From an uncultured Paracoccus sp. (lineage in GTDB: Bacteria > Pseudomonadota > Alphaproteobacteria > Rhodobacterales > Rhodobacteraceae), in assembly GCA_937859005.1 (NCBI GenBank), contig CALLYR010000123.1, positions 1 through 13,083 on the forward strand: 13,083 nt of DNA, given 5' to 3'. Position 1 is the stretch's first letter. Each line of letters opens with the position of its first letter. The notes beneath the pieces are model-generated. The model worked only from the letters and a program-made list of their open reading frames with translations. It did no database searches and was not told the DNA's origin. Below are positions 1 to 6,007 of the stretch, one piece after another. The position numbers and the translations under genes were made by a program.

Positions 1-248
1 AACTGGATGATGTCCAGAGGCACCCGGTCCAGCACGGCGTCAATCTGCGCGTCGGACGGGTCCACGAACAGCCCGACGCGGGCCAGACCGACCGGAGCAT
101 CGGCGACCAGAGCGGCCGCATCCCCGATGCTCAGGTTGCGGGGCGATTTCTCGAAGAACACGAACCCCGCATAACGCGCGCCTGCCGCGGCGGCCGCCGC
201 AACATGTTCGGGCTGCGTCAAGCCGCAGATCTTGACCGCAGCGCTCAC
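1..248 (-). CDS. trpF: Phosphoribosylanthranilate isomerase (TrpF), 3' end cut off by window
   Basis: TrpF converts N-(5-phosphoribosyl)anthranilate to the carboxyphenylamino-deoxyribulose phosphate in cytosolic tryptophan synthesis. The visible 82 residues match the N-terminal part of its TIM barrel: KICGLTQPEH near residue 6 with the catalytic-type Cys, then GFVFFEKSPRNLS, then VGLFVDPSD. A full protein is about 210 residues, so over half lies beyond base 1. I chose the GTG at 248-246 because it puts KICG close to the N-terminus, as is usual, and because it overlaps the stop of the upstream lapA in a GTGA arrangement (248-245). That overlap suggests translational coupling, so trpF is probably expressed as the last visible gene of the ihfB-lapA-trpF run. 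There is no frameshift in the visible part. Confidence 0.93.
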   Translation of the reverse strand, partial: MSAAVKICGLTQPEHVAAAAAAGARYAGFVFFEKSPRNLSIGDAAALVADAPVGLARVGLFVDPSDAQIDAVLDRVPLDIIQ

Positions 249-646
249 CGCGGGGCGGGCAGGCCTGCACCGGCCGGAGCCGCGGGGGCAGGAGGAATGG
301 CACGGGGCGCCTCAAGGATCGCCAGCACCTCGTCCCGCGGAGCGGCATGGGTCTTGCGCAGGCCGCCGACCTCGCGTTCCAGTTGCGCGACCTTGTTGGC
401 GCGGCGGGACGCTTCGTGGCGAATATGCGCCTCGCGCAGCCATTCCCAGATCAGCCCCAGCACCATGCCGATCATCACCGACAGCAGGATCAGCAGGAAC
501 AGCGGCATCCGTACGGACCACTCGCCCAGCCAGGGCCCGGTTTCGGCTGGCAGCAGGCTAACCGTGACCAGGCTGCGGTTGGCCAGCGCCAGACCGACCA
601 GCACGATGGCCAGAAGCACGACAAGAAACAGGCGAAGATAGCGCAT
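245..646 (-). CDS. lapA: LapA-domain (DUF1049) inner-membrane protein
   Basis: A 133-residue protein of the LapA/DUF1049 type. It has two hydrophobic segments (about 4-23 and 46-68), then a charged, probably coiled-coil cytoplasmic stretch (about 70-98), and a Pro/Ala-rich tail from about 112. In E. coli LapA sits after ihfB and works with LapB (YciM) in controlling lipopolysaccharide synthesis. The same position after ihfB here supports the call, but no lapB follows: the next gene is trpF. The ATG at 646 is preferred over a longer in-frame start at 709 because it begins directly before the first membrane helix, has an AAGGTG Shine-Dalgarno at 656-651, and the extra 21 residues would be encoded by the inverted repeats in the gap. 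The LPS role is inferred from the family; membrane topology is visible in the sequence. Confidence 0.85.
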   Translation of the reverse strand: MRYLRLFLVVLLAIVLVGLALANRSLVTVSLLPAETGPWLGEWSVRMPLFLLILLSVMIGMVLGLIWEWLREAHIRHEASRRANKVAQLEREVGGLRKTHAAPRDEVLAILEAPRAIPPAPAAPAGAGLPAPR

Positions 647-664
647 CGGACACCTTGCAAGGGG

Positions 665-711
665 CAATGGGCAAAAGACGGCCGGAACGGCCTTGGGCAT
701 TTTGCCCATTG
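665..711 (-). promoter_or_regulatory. Nested inverted repeats in the ihfB-lapA gap (possible attenuator or terminator)
   Basis: A perfect 12-bp inverted repeat (CAATGGGCAAAA at 665-676 with TTTTGCCCATTG at 700-711) encloses a second perfect hairpin (GGCCG 680-684, GAA loop, CGGCC 688-692). A third, competing stem TGGGCA-TTT-TGCCCA (694-708) shares bases with the outer repeat. In the minus-strand transcript the inner GC stem is followed by GTCTTTT, a weak intrinsic-terminator shape. Just downstream, the palindrome CCTTGCAAGG (653-662) overlaps the lapA ribosome binding site. Mutually exclusive structures next to a start codon suggest attenuation, but a simple ihfB mRNA 3' end would also fit. 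Confidence 0.5.
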
Positions 712-739
712 GCGCAAAAGGTGCAACCGGTCGCAGGGA

Positions 740-1036
740 TCAGATCGGAGCGCTGTCGTCTTCGTTCAGGCGGTCGCGCAGCAGCTTGCCCGTCTTGAAG
801 AAGGGCACATGCTTTTCATCGACCTGCACCGCCTGGCCCGTGCGGGGATTGCGGCCCTGTCGGGCGTCGCGCCGCTTTACGGAAAAGGCGCCGAAGCCGC
901 GCAGTTCGACCCGGTCGCCGCGGGCCATGGCGTTGATGATCTCGTCAAAGACGGTCGCCACGATCTTTTCCACGTCGCGCTGGAACAGATGCGGATTCTC
1001 TTCGGCGATCTTCTGGATCAGTTCGGACCGGATCAT
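740..1036 (-). CDS. ihfB: Integration host factor subunit beta
   Basis: The beta subunit of the IHF heterodimer, a nucleoid protein that bends DNA sharply at specific sites. The 98 residues fit the family length (about 94-100). Visible marks are the N-terminal dimerisation helices (MIRSELIQKIAEENPHL), the beta-sheet core with GDRVELRGFGAF, and the DNA-binding arm GRNPRTGQAV, with Pro64 placed where the intercalating proline of E. coli IHF-beta sits. HVPFFKTGKLLRDRL closes the fold. Start ATG at 1036 is preceded by AGGA about seven bases away. It follows rpsA, as in many proteobacteria, but a strong terminator lies between them, so it likely has its own promoter in 1037-1137. I found no convincing -35/-10 pair there. 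The C-terminal NEDDSAPI tail is short and acidic. Confidence 0.97.
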   Translation of the reverse strand: MIRSELIQKIAEENPHLFQRDVEKIVATVFDEIINAMARGDRVELRGFGAFSVKRRDARQGRNPRTGQAVQVDEKHVPFFKTGKLLRDRLNEDDSAPI

Positions 1037-1137
1037 GGCATCCTGAGCTTGTGACTGGCGGGCCGGGGCCGTCCCGGTTCATGACGGAACGCAAGCGGAA
1101 TGAAAAGGTTGCAGGATTCCGGCCTGTCAGGATGCAC

Positions 1138-1170
1138 AAAAAAACCGCCGCCCGGAATGCGGGCGGCGGT
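1138..1170 (-). terminator. Intrinsic terminator of rpsA
   Basis: On the minus strand a perfect 11-bp GC-rich stem (ACCGCCGCCCG, read on the plus strand 1144-1154, with CGGGCGGCGGT 1160-1170) with a 5-base loop is followed by seven T (1144-1138, the first one pairing in the stem). It lies 19 bases past the rpsA stop. This is a classical Rho-independent terminator and the clearest one in the window. Confidence 0.93.
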
Positions 1171-1189
1171 CTGCAGCATGTGGGGCGGA

Positions 1190-2869
1190 TCAGCCGCGGT
1201 TCTTCAGCGCGGCGCCCAGGATGTCGCCCAGCGAGGCGCCCGAATCGGACGAGCCATACTGGTCGATGGCCTCTTTTTCCTCGGCGATCTCGCGCGCCTT
1301 GATCGACAGGCCCAGGCGGCGGGTCTTGGTGTCGATGTTGGTCACGCGGGCATCCACATTGTCGCCCACCTGGAAGCGTTCGGGACGCTGGTCCTGGCGG
1401 TCGCGGGCCAGATCAGACCGGCGGATGAACGACTTGACGCCGTTGTATTCCACCTCGATCCCGCCATCCTCGATCGCCGTCACGGTCGCGGTCACGATCG
1501 AGCCGCGCTTCACGCCATCGACCGCCTCGGTCATGGTGTCGTTTTCCAGCGCCTTGATCGACAGGCTGATGCGTTCCTTGTCGACATCGACTTCCTGAAC
1601 GGCCGCGCGGACAACGTCGCCCTTGCGATAGTTCTGGATCGCATCCTCGCCGCGCTGGTCCCACGACAGGTCGGACAGGTGGACCATGCCGTCGATGTCG
1701 CCGTCCAGGCCCACGAACAGACCGAATTCGGTGATGTTCTTGACCTCGCCCTCGATCTGGGTGCCGGCGGGGTGGGTTTCGGCGAACACTTCCCACGGGT
1801 TGCGCATGGTCTGCTTGAGACCCAGCGACACGCGGCGCTTCTGCTCGTCGATCTCCAGCACCATGACGTCAACCTCCTGCGAGGTGGACACGATCTTGCC
1901 GGGGTGGACGTTCTTCTTGGTCCAGCTCATTTCCGAAACGTGGACCAGACCCTCGACGCCCGCTTCCAGTTCGACGAAGGCGCCATAGTCGGTGATGTTG
2001 GTCACGCGGCCCTTGTGGACGGACCCGATCGGGAACTTCTCGGCCACGGTATCCCACGGATCGGACTGGAGCTGCTTCATGCCCAGGCTGATGCGGTGGG
2101 TTTCCTTGTTGATCTTGACGACCTGAACCTTGACGTTCTCGCCGATCGACAGGATTTCCGACGGGTGGTTCACGCGGCGCCATGCCATGTCGGTGACATG
2201 CAGCAGGCCGTCCACGCCGCCCAAGTCCACGAACGCACCATATTCGGTGATGTTCTTGACGACGCCATCGACCACCTGGCCTTCGCGCAGGTTGGAAATG
2301 ACCTCGGCCCGCTGTTCGGCACGCGATTCTTCCAGAATGGCGCGGCGCGACACGACGATATTGCCGCGGCGGCGATCCATTTTCAGGATCTGGAACGGCT
2401 GCTTCAGGCCCATCAGCGGACCCGCGTCGCGCACGGGGCGCACATCGACCTGGCTGCCGGGCAGGAACGCCACGGCGCCGCCCAGATCGACGGTGAAGCC
2501 GCCCTTGACGCGGCCGAAGATGGCGCCATCGACGCGCTCTTCCTTGGCGTAGGCCTGTTCCAGTCGGTCCCAGGCCTCTTCGCGGCGGGCCTTTTCACGG
2601 CTGATCGAGGCTTCGCCGCGGGCGTTCTCCACGCGGTCCAGATAGACCTCGACCTCGTCGCCGACCTTCAGGTTCGGCTCTTCGCCGGGACCTGCGAATT
2701 CCTTCAGATCGACGCGGCCTTCCATCTTGTAGCCGACGTCGATGATGGCCTGTCCCGCCTCGATGGCGATGACACGGCCCTTGACGACCGAACCTTCGTC
2801 CGGAGTGTCGATCTCGAAGCTTTCGTTGAGGAGGGCTTCGAACTCCTCCATGGATGTGTTCTTCGCCAT
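1190..2869 (-). CDS. rpsA: 30S ribosomal protein S1
   Basis: Ribosomal protein S1 recruits and unfolds mRNA on the 30S subunit. The 559 residues match the usual 557-570. Six S1/OB-fold repeats can be placed at about 26-92, 110-176, 197-265, 282-352, 369-439 and 455-525. Repeats 3 to 5 carry the canonical pattern G-x-V-x-N-I-T-x-[YF]-G-x-F-V-x-L, for example VKNITEYGAFVDLGG near 204. The first two repeats are more divergent, as expected for the ribosome-binding part. Start ATG 2869 has GGAA at 2884-2881, 11 bases upstream; a second Met at codon 7 is possible but less likely. The gene has its own promoter, a structured leader and a strong terminator, consistent with separate, possibly autogenous, control. 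It is 198 bp downstream of cmk. Confidence 0.98.
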   Translation of the reverse strand: MAKNTSMEEFEALLNESFEIDTPDEGSVVKGRVIAIEAGQAIIDVGYKMEGRVDLKEFAGPGEEPNLKVGDEVEVYLDRVENARGEASISREKARREEAWDRLEQAYAKEERVDGAIFGRVKGGFTVDLGGAVAFLPGSQVDVRPVRDAGPLMGLKQPFQILKMDRRRGNIVVSRRAILEESRAEQRAEVISNLREGQVVDGVVKNITEYGAFVDLGGVDGLLHVTDMAWRRVNHPSEILSIGENVKVQVVKINKETHRISLGMKQLQSDPWDTVAEKFPIGSVHKGRVTNITDYGAFVELEAGVEGLVHVSEMSWTKKNVHPGKIVSTSQEVDVMVLEIDEQKRRVSLGLKQTMRNPWEVFAETHPAGTQIEGEVKNITEFGLFVGLDGDIDGMVHLSDLSWDQRGEDAIQNYRKGDVVRAAVQEVDVDKERISLSIKALENDTMTEAVDGVKRGSIVTATVTAIEDGGIEVEYNGVKSFIRRSDLARDRQDQRPERFQVGDNVDARVTNIDTKTRRLGLSIKAREIAEEKEAIDQYGSSDSGASLGDILGAALKNRG

Positions 2870-2904
2870 GCGGCTTGGGGTTCCTTTGAGCGAGTTACGG
2901 GCCG

Positions 2905-2975
2905 GGCGGTTGGCTCCGCCGGTCTGTCATGGTCCTTCGCAACGACAACGGGTCGCGGCAATACTGCCCGACCCG
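2905..2975 (-). promoter_or_regulatory. rpsA 5' leader with two hairpins
   Basis: In the minus-strand leader, hairpin one is CGGGTCG plus GGCA (2949-2960, one bulged C at 2956) pairing with TGCC plus CGACCCG (2965-2975), an 11-bp stem with a 4-base loop. Hairpin two is GGCGG (2905-2909) with CCGCC (2916-2920) around a 6-base loop. They sit 35 to 106 bases upstream of the ATG. The E. coli rpsA leader also folds into several hairpins used for S1 autoregulation; the same role here is inference, since no shared sequence is claimed. Confidence 0.5.
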
Positions 2976-3023
2976 GTGGAAAGCGGCCTGTTGTGGCCAT
3001 GTCGCCCGAAAGACTCGGTCGCC

Positions 3024-3052
3024 CATATAACGCCAAAAGGGCGGCGAGGCAA
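3024..3052 (-). promoter_or_regulatory. Sigma70-type promoter for rpsA
   Basis: On the minus strand, -35 TTGCCT (3052-3047) and -10 TATATG (3029-3024) are separated by exactly 17 bases. The pair begins 15 bases after the cmk stop and predicts a start near 3017, giving a leader of about 148 nt before rpsA. It is the best-spaced promoter-like pair I saw in the window. Confidence 0.65.
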
Positions 3053-3067
3053 GCGGACCGCGCCCCT

Positions 3068-3655
3068 CTAACGCGCCAGTCTCGCCTCGACATGGGCGAC
3101 GGCGGCGGCGACGGCCTGAGCGATGCTCATCGCGGTCGTGTCCAGCACCACTGCGTCCGGAGCCGGACGCAGGGGGGCGGACGCGCGCGCCCGGTCGCGG
3201 GCATCCCGTTCGCGCAGCTGTTCCAGCATCAGGGCAGGGTCCTCGCCCAGTTCCGCCGCCCGCCGCGCGGCGCGGGTCTCGTCATCGGCCACGACATACA
3301 GCTTCACCGCCGCGTCGGGACAGATCACCGTTCCGATGTCGCGCCCGTCCAGGATCGCGCCCGGTTCCTGGTCCGCAAAGCGGCGCTGAAAGGCGGCAAG
3401 AGCCGCGCGCACCTCGGGGATCGCGGCGATGCGGGACGCCGCCATCCCGGCCTCGGCCGAACGCAGGTCGGGGCGGGTCAGGTCGTCCGCCGCCAGCCCA
3501 TGCGCGGCCGCCACCGGATCGCCGCCCAGCATGCCCACGGCGCGATAAAGCAGTCCCGTGTCCAGATGATGGAACCCGAACCGCGCCGCGAGCGCCCGCG
3601 CGATGGTGCCCTTGCCCGAAGCCGCGGGTCCGTCGATGGCGATGGTGAAGGGCAT
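3068..3655 (-). CDS. cmk: Cytidylate (CMP/dCMP) kinase
   Basis: A cytosolic enzyme that phosphorylates CMP and dCMP with ATP. From the ATG at 3655 the protein has 195 residues, a little shorter than the usual 205-230. Motifs in order: P-loop GPAASGKGT (9-17), HHLDTGLLYRA (29-39) of the CMP-binding region, LDGRDIGTVI (102-111), the lid-type RDARDRAR (150-157), and VLDTT (170-174). The start was chosen because GGAG lies seven bases upstream and the protein opens directly with the first beta strand, MPFTIAIDGP; an in-frame ATG at 3685 would add ten residues without homology. cmk next to rpsA is a common proteobacterial order. The frequent upstream neighbour aroA is absent here and an FAD oxidoreductase stands in its place. 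Confidence 0.95.
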   Translation of the reverse strand: MPFTIAIDGPAASGKGTIARALAARFGFHHLDTGLLYRAVGMLGGDPVAAAHGLAADDLTRPDLRSAEAGMAASRIAAIPEVRAALAAFQRRFADQEPGAILDGRDIGTVICPDAAVKLYVVADDETRAARRAAELGEDPALMLEQLRERDARDRARASAPLRPAPDAVVLDTTAMSIAQAVAAAVAHVEARLAR

Positions 3656-3726
3656 GGGCGGGCTCCGTCTTGTCGGGCGGTGCATGCCACAGCCGCTGCG
3701 AGGAGGAAAGCGGGGCCGCTGCCCCC

Positions 3727-3744
3727 ATCGTCGTATACGACGAT
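3727..3744. promoter_or_regulatory. 18-bp perfect palindrome upstream of cmk (operator-like)
   Basis: ATCGTCGTATACGACGAT reads the same on both strands, with 9-base half sites and no spacer. It lies 71 bases upstream of the cmk start, in the 175-bp gap after the oxidoreductase gene. The symmetry suggests a dimeric DNA-binding protein site. No regulator is encoded nearby, so the owner is unknown. The sequence to its right (GATATTTGGGG... at 3751) is unusually AT-rich for this genome. Confidence 0.45.
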
Positions 3745-3830
3745 CCCTGGGATATTTGGGGCAAGATCAAGAAGGTGCCTTCGCCTTGGCGCAAATGTCC
3801 CGGCTGTGGGCGGGGGCCGCGCCCCTGTCC

Positions 3831-5003
3831 CTATACGATCGCGGCCTCGGCGAAGGGCTGGGCGTCCAGCACCCGCTGCACGCCCAAGGGCGACAGGTCC
3901 AGCGTCACCCAGCCGCCATGGACGATCTGCTCGGCGATGCCGCGGCCTACGGCAGGGGCCTGCCGCAGGCCGTGGCCGGAAAAGCCGTTGGCGTGAAAAA
4001 GGTTCGGCACCTGCGGGTTGCGGCCCAGGATCGCATTCTGGTCCAGCGTGTTGAAGGCGTAATGCCCGGCCCAGCGGCGCGCGACCTTCGATTCGGCAAA
4101 CCCCTCGGCGCGGTGGTAGAGCGCGGGCCAGACGTGATCCTCCCACAATTCGTCCTGGGGATCGAAATCGTCCTCGGCGCAGGGGCCGTCGGTGGCGGGC
4201 ACGGTCGCGGCCAGCCATTGCCCGTGTTCCGGACGCATCCAGATGCCCGAGGGGTCGATCACCAGCGGCGTGTCCGGGTGGCGCGCCTTGGGCGCATCCA
4301 CGACGAAGATCGTGCGCTTGCGCGGCTCCACCGGCAGGTCGAGGCCCATGGTCCGCATCAGGAGGCCCGCCCGCGGCCCGGCGCAATTGACGAAGACATC
4401 CGCCTGCCGCCGCCCGCCCTGTTCCAGTTGCACGGCGGTCACGCGGTCGCCCTCGCGCTCGAACGCCGTCACCCGGTCGCGCAGCCAGACGGCGCCCGCC
4501 GCGCGGGCCGCGTTCTTCATCCCCGACAGCAGCCCCATGTTGTCGAAGAAGCCTTCGTCGCGCGGCCCGTATGACCCTGCGATGATGTCGTCCAGCTGCA
4601 TCCACGGCCAGCGCGCGGCAAGGCCCGCGCGGTCCAGCACCTGCGTCTCCGCGCCCAAGGTCCGCTGCATCGCGGCCAGGTTTTCCAGTTGCAGCGCCCC
4701 GGTTTCGGTCCCGGTCAGGAACAGATAGCCGTTTTCCTTGAACCCCAGGTCGGCCACGCCGCCGGCCTCGCCGGTGTGGCGGGCGAAGTCGCGGATGAAT
4801 TCGATCCCGAAGCGGCTGATCGCGACATTCACCTCGTTGGTGAACTGCGACCGGATGCCGGCGGCCGACAGTGCGGTCGAACTGGTGGCGTAACTGGGGT
4901 CCGGCTCGATCACCGTGACCTTCAGGGACGGGTCCATCCGCGTCAGCCAGAAGGCGACCGACGCCCCCATCACCGCCCCGCCCGCGATCAGCACCTCGGC
5001 CAT
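3831..5003 (-). CDS. FAD-dependent oxidoreductase of the DAO family, FOXRED1-like
   Basis: A 390-residue flavoprotein of the DAO superfamily (D-amino acid and sarcosine oxidase relatives). The N-terminal Rossmann strand is VLIAGGAVMGAS (4-15), with Ala10 where the second glycine of GxGxxG is usual, followed by TVIEPD (30-35) for FAD ribose contact. SSTALSAAGIRSQF (41-54) and the C-terminal half (LPVEPRKR at 223, WAGHYAFNTLDQNAILG at 311, ANGFSGHGLRQAPAVGR at 338, LDLSP at 368) match, from memory, human FOXRED1, a mitochondrial complex I assembly factor. There is no signal peptide, so it is cytosolic. Start 5003 has a strong GGGGG Shine-Dalgarno; a longer frame to 5168 would run through the shared promoter region. 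It is divergent from an NDUFA12 gene, which fits a complex I role. A sarcosine or amino-acid oxidase function cannot be excluded. Confidence 0.88.
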   Translation of the reverse strand: MAEVLIAGGAVMGASVAFWLTRMDPSLKVTVIEPDPSYATSSTALSAAGIRSQFTNEVNVAISRFGIEFIRDFARHTGEAGGVADLGFKENGYLFLTGTETGALQLENLAAMQRTLGAETQVLDRAGLAARWPWMQLDDIIAGSYGPRDEGFFDNMGLLSGMKNAARAAGAVWLRDRVTAFEREGDRVTAVQLEQGGRRQADVFVNCAGPRAGLLMRTMGLDLPVEPRKRTIFVVDAPKARHPDTPLVIDPSGIWMRPEHGQWLAATVPATDGPCAEDDFDPQDELWEDHVWPALYHRAEGFAESKVARRWAGHYAFNTLDQNAILGRNPQVPNLFHANGFSGHGLRQAPAVGRGIAEQIVHGGWVTLDLSPLGVQRVLDAQPFAEAAIV

Positions 5004-5071
5004 GCCGTTCCCCCTTTGCCGTCTGCCGGGCGACAGCGTTGGCCCAGCCCTGCGGCGGGTGCAAGCGGACG

Positions 5072-5145
5072 GCGGCAGTCTGCCGCATGATCCATGCAAG
5101 GTGCTGGACCTTGACCCGCGGATCGGCGATAGGAAGGACCGTCCT
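5072..5145. promoter_or_regulatory. Cluster of inverted repeats in the divergent control region
   Basis: Three perfect dyads abut: GCGGCAG-T-CTGCCGC (5072-5086), GCATG-ATC-CATGC (5085-5097) and CAAGGT-GCTGG-ACCTTG (5097-5113). A fourth, AGGAC-C-GTCCT, is at 5135-5145. They fill the middle of the 163-bp gap between the FOXRED1-like gene and the NDUFA12 gene. They could be protein operators controlling both genes, or hairpins in either 5' leader. I could not place a convincing -35/-10 pair on either strand. Confidence 0.5.
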
Positions 5146-5166
5146 GCTGCCGAAGGAGCCTGGCCC

Positions 5167-5541
5167 ATGTGGATCGTCGATCGCCTGCTGACCTGGTGGA
5201 ACGGTCAGACCCTGGGTACGCAGATCTGGACTGCGCGTCACGGCCAGAAGGTCGGCGAGGACGCTCAGGGCAACATCTATTACCAGACCGCCGGCGGCAA
5301 GCGCCGCTGGATCATCTTCAACGGCGAATCCGAGGCCAGCCGCGTCGCCCCGGAATGGAACGGCTGTTTGCGCCACACCTGGGACGATCCGCCCACCGTC
5401 GCGCCGCTGCCCCGCAAGCCCTGGGAACAGCCGCATCGCGAGAACATGACCGGCACGCCCGGCGCCTATCACCCGCCGGGGTCGATCCTGCGGGTGGACC
5501 CGCCGCAGCGCCGCGATTACGACGCATGGCAGCCGGAATAG
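5167..5541 (+). CDS. NADH:ubiquinone oxidoreductase subunit NDUFA12 (B17.2 type)
   Basis: An accessory subunit of respiratory complex I, known from mitochondria and from alphaproteobacteria such as Paracoccus, where it lies on the peripheral, matrix/cytoplasmic side. The 124 residues contain the family blocks: GTQIWTARHGQKVGEDAQGN (17-36), YYQ, RRWIIFNGESEASRVAPEWN (46-65), HTWDDPPTVAPLPRKPWE (70-87), NMTGTPGAYHPPGS (93-106) and a terminal YDAWQPE. There is no signal peptide or membrane segment. The ATG at 5167 has AAGGAG (5153-5158) eight bases upstream; the same frame is open back to 4915, but that part is antisense to the neighbouring gene. Its stop is one base before the mlaD-like start, so the two are probably cotranscribed. 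Confidence 0.95.
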   Translation: MWIVDRLLTWWNGQTLGTQIWTARHGQKVGEDAQGNIYYQTAGGKRRWIIFNGESEASRVAPEWNGCLRHTWDDPPTVAPLPRKPWEQPHRENMTGTPGAYHPPGSILRVDPPQRRDYDAWQPE

Positions 5542-5542
5542 C

Positions 5543-6007
5543 ATGAGCGGGGCGGAACGGGCCGAACTGTGGGTCGGGGGGGCTGTCCTGGCCGTGGCCG
5601 CCGGTTTCCTGGTCTGGTCCACCGGGGCCTTCGGGGACGCAGGGCGCGGCACCTATCCGCTGATCGCATCCTTCCCGAACGTGAACGGCGTCGAGACGGG
5701 AACCGAGATCCGCATGGCCGGCGTCCGCATCGGCCGCGTGGCCGACGTGCGGCTCAATCCCAAGACCTATTATGCCGAAGCCGAACTGCGGGTGCCCTCG
5801 GACATCGAACTGCCCGTGGACAGCGCCGCGCTGATCCAGTCCGACGGGCTGCTGGGCGGCGCCTATATCGAACTGCAGCCGGGCGGCAGCACCGACCTGC
5901 TGGCACCGGGCGCCGAGATCGAGGACGTGCAGGGCGCGGTCAGCCTGCTGTCGCTGATGATGAAATTCGTCGATGCGCAAGCGTCGGAAAAGACGGGGGC
6001 GGAATGA
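5543..6007 (+). CDS. mlaD: MCE-domain lipid transport protein, MlaD-like
   Basis: A 154-residue periplasmic protein anchored by one N-terminal helix (about 9-28), followed by a single MCE domain (about 36-115) with FPNVNGVETGTEIRMAGVRIG and the family signature GLLGGAYIELQPGG. MlaD forms the hexameric ring of the Mla phospholipid transporter that carries lipids between inner and outer membrane. The C-terminal AVSLLSLMMKFVDA (132-145) is hydrophobic, like the helices that line the MlaD pore. It starts one base after the NDUFA12 stop and overlaps the next gene by ATGA (6004-6007). No mlaE, mlaF, mlaB or mlaC is in the window, so its partners must be elsewhere. Confidence 0.92.
   Translation: MSGAERAELWVGGAVLAVAAGFLVWSTGAFGDAGRGTYPLIASFPNVNGVETGTEIRMAGVRIGRVADVRLNPKTYYAEAELRVPSDIELPVDSAALIQSDGLLGGAYIELQPGGSTDLLAPGAEIEDVQGAVSLLSLMMKFVDAQASEKTGAE

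Noticed and set aside
1100..1130. Possible ihfB promoter with CTGACA as -35
   Set aside because: At 17-18 bases downstream only CTTTTC or TTTTCA is found, too poor a -10 to support.
3813..3825. GGGGC-CGC-GCCCC hairpin after the FAD oxidoreductase as terminator
   Set aside because: Only five base pairs, three-base loop and no U tract.
1100..4054. 984-residue plus-strand open frame
   Set aside because: It is antisense to rpsA and cmk, has no domain pattern, and arises from GC-rich codon bias that suppresses stops on the opposite strand.
3478..5652. 724-residue minus-strand open frame
   Set aside because: It is an out-of-frame shadow of the FAD oxidoreductase and cmk, Arg/Pro/Ala-rich with no motifs, while the true frames carry clear family motifs.
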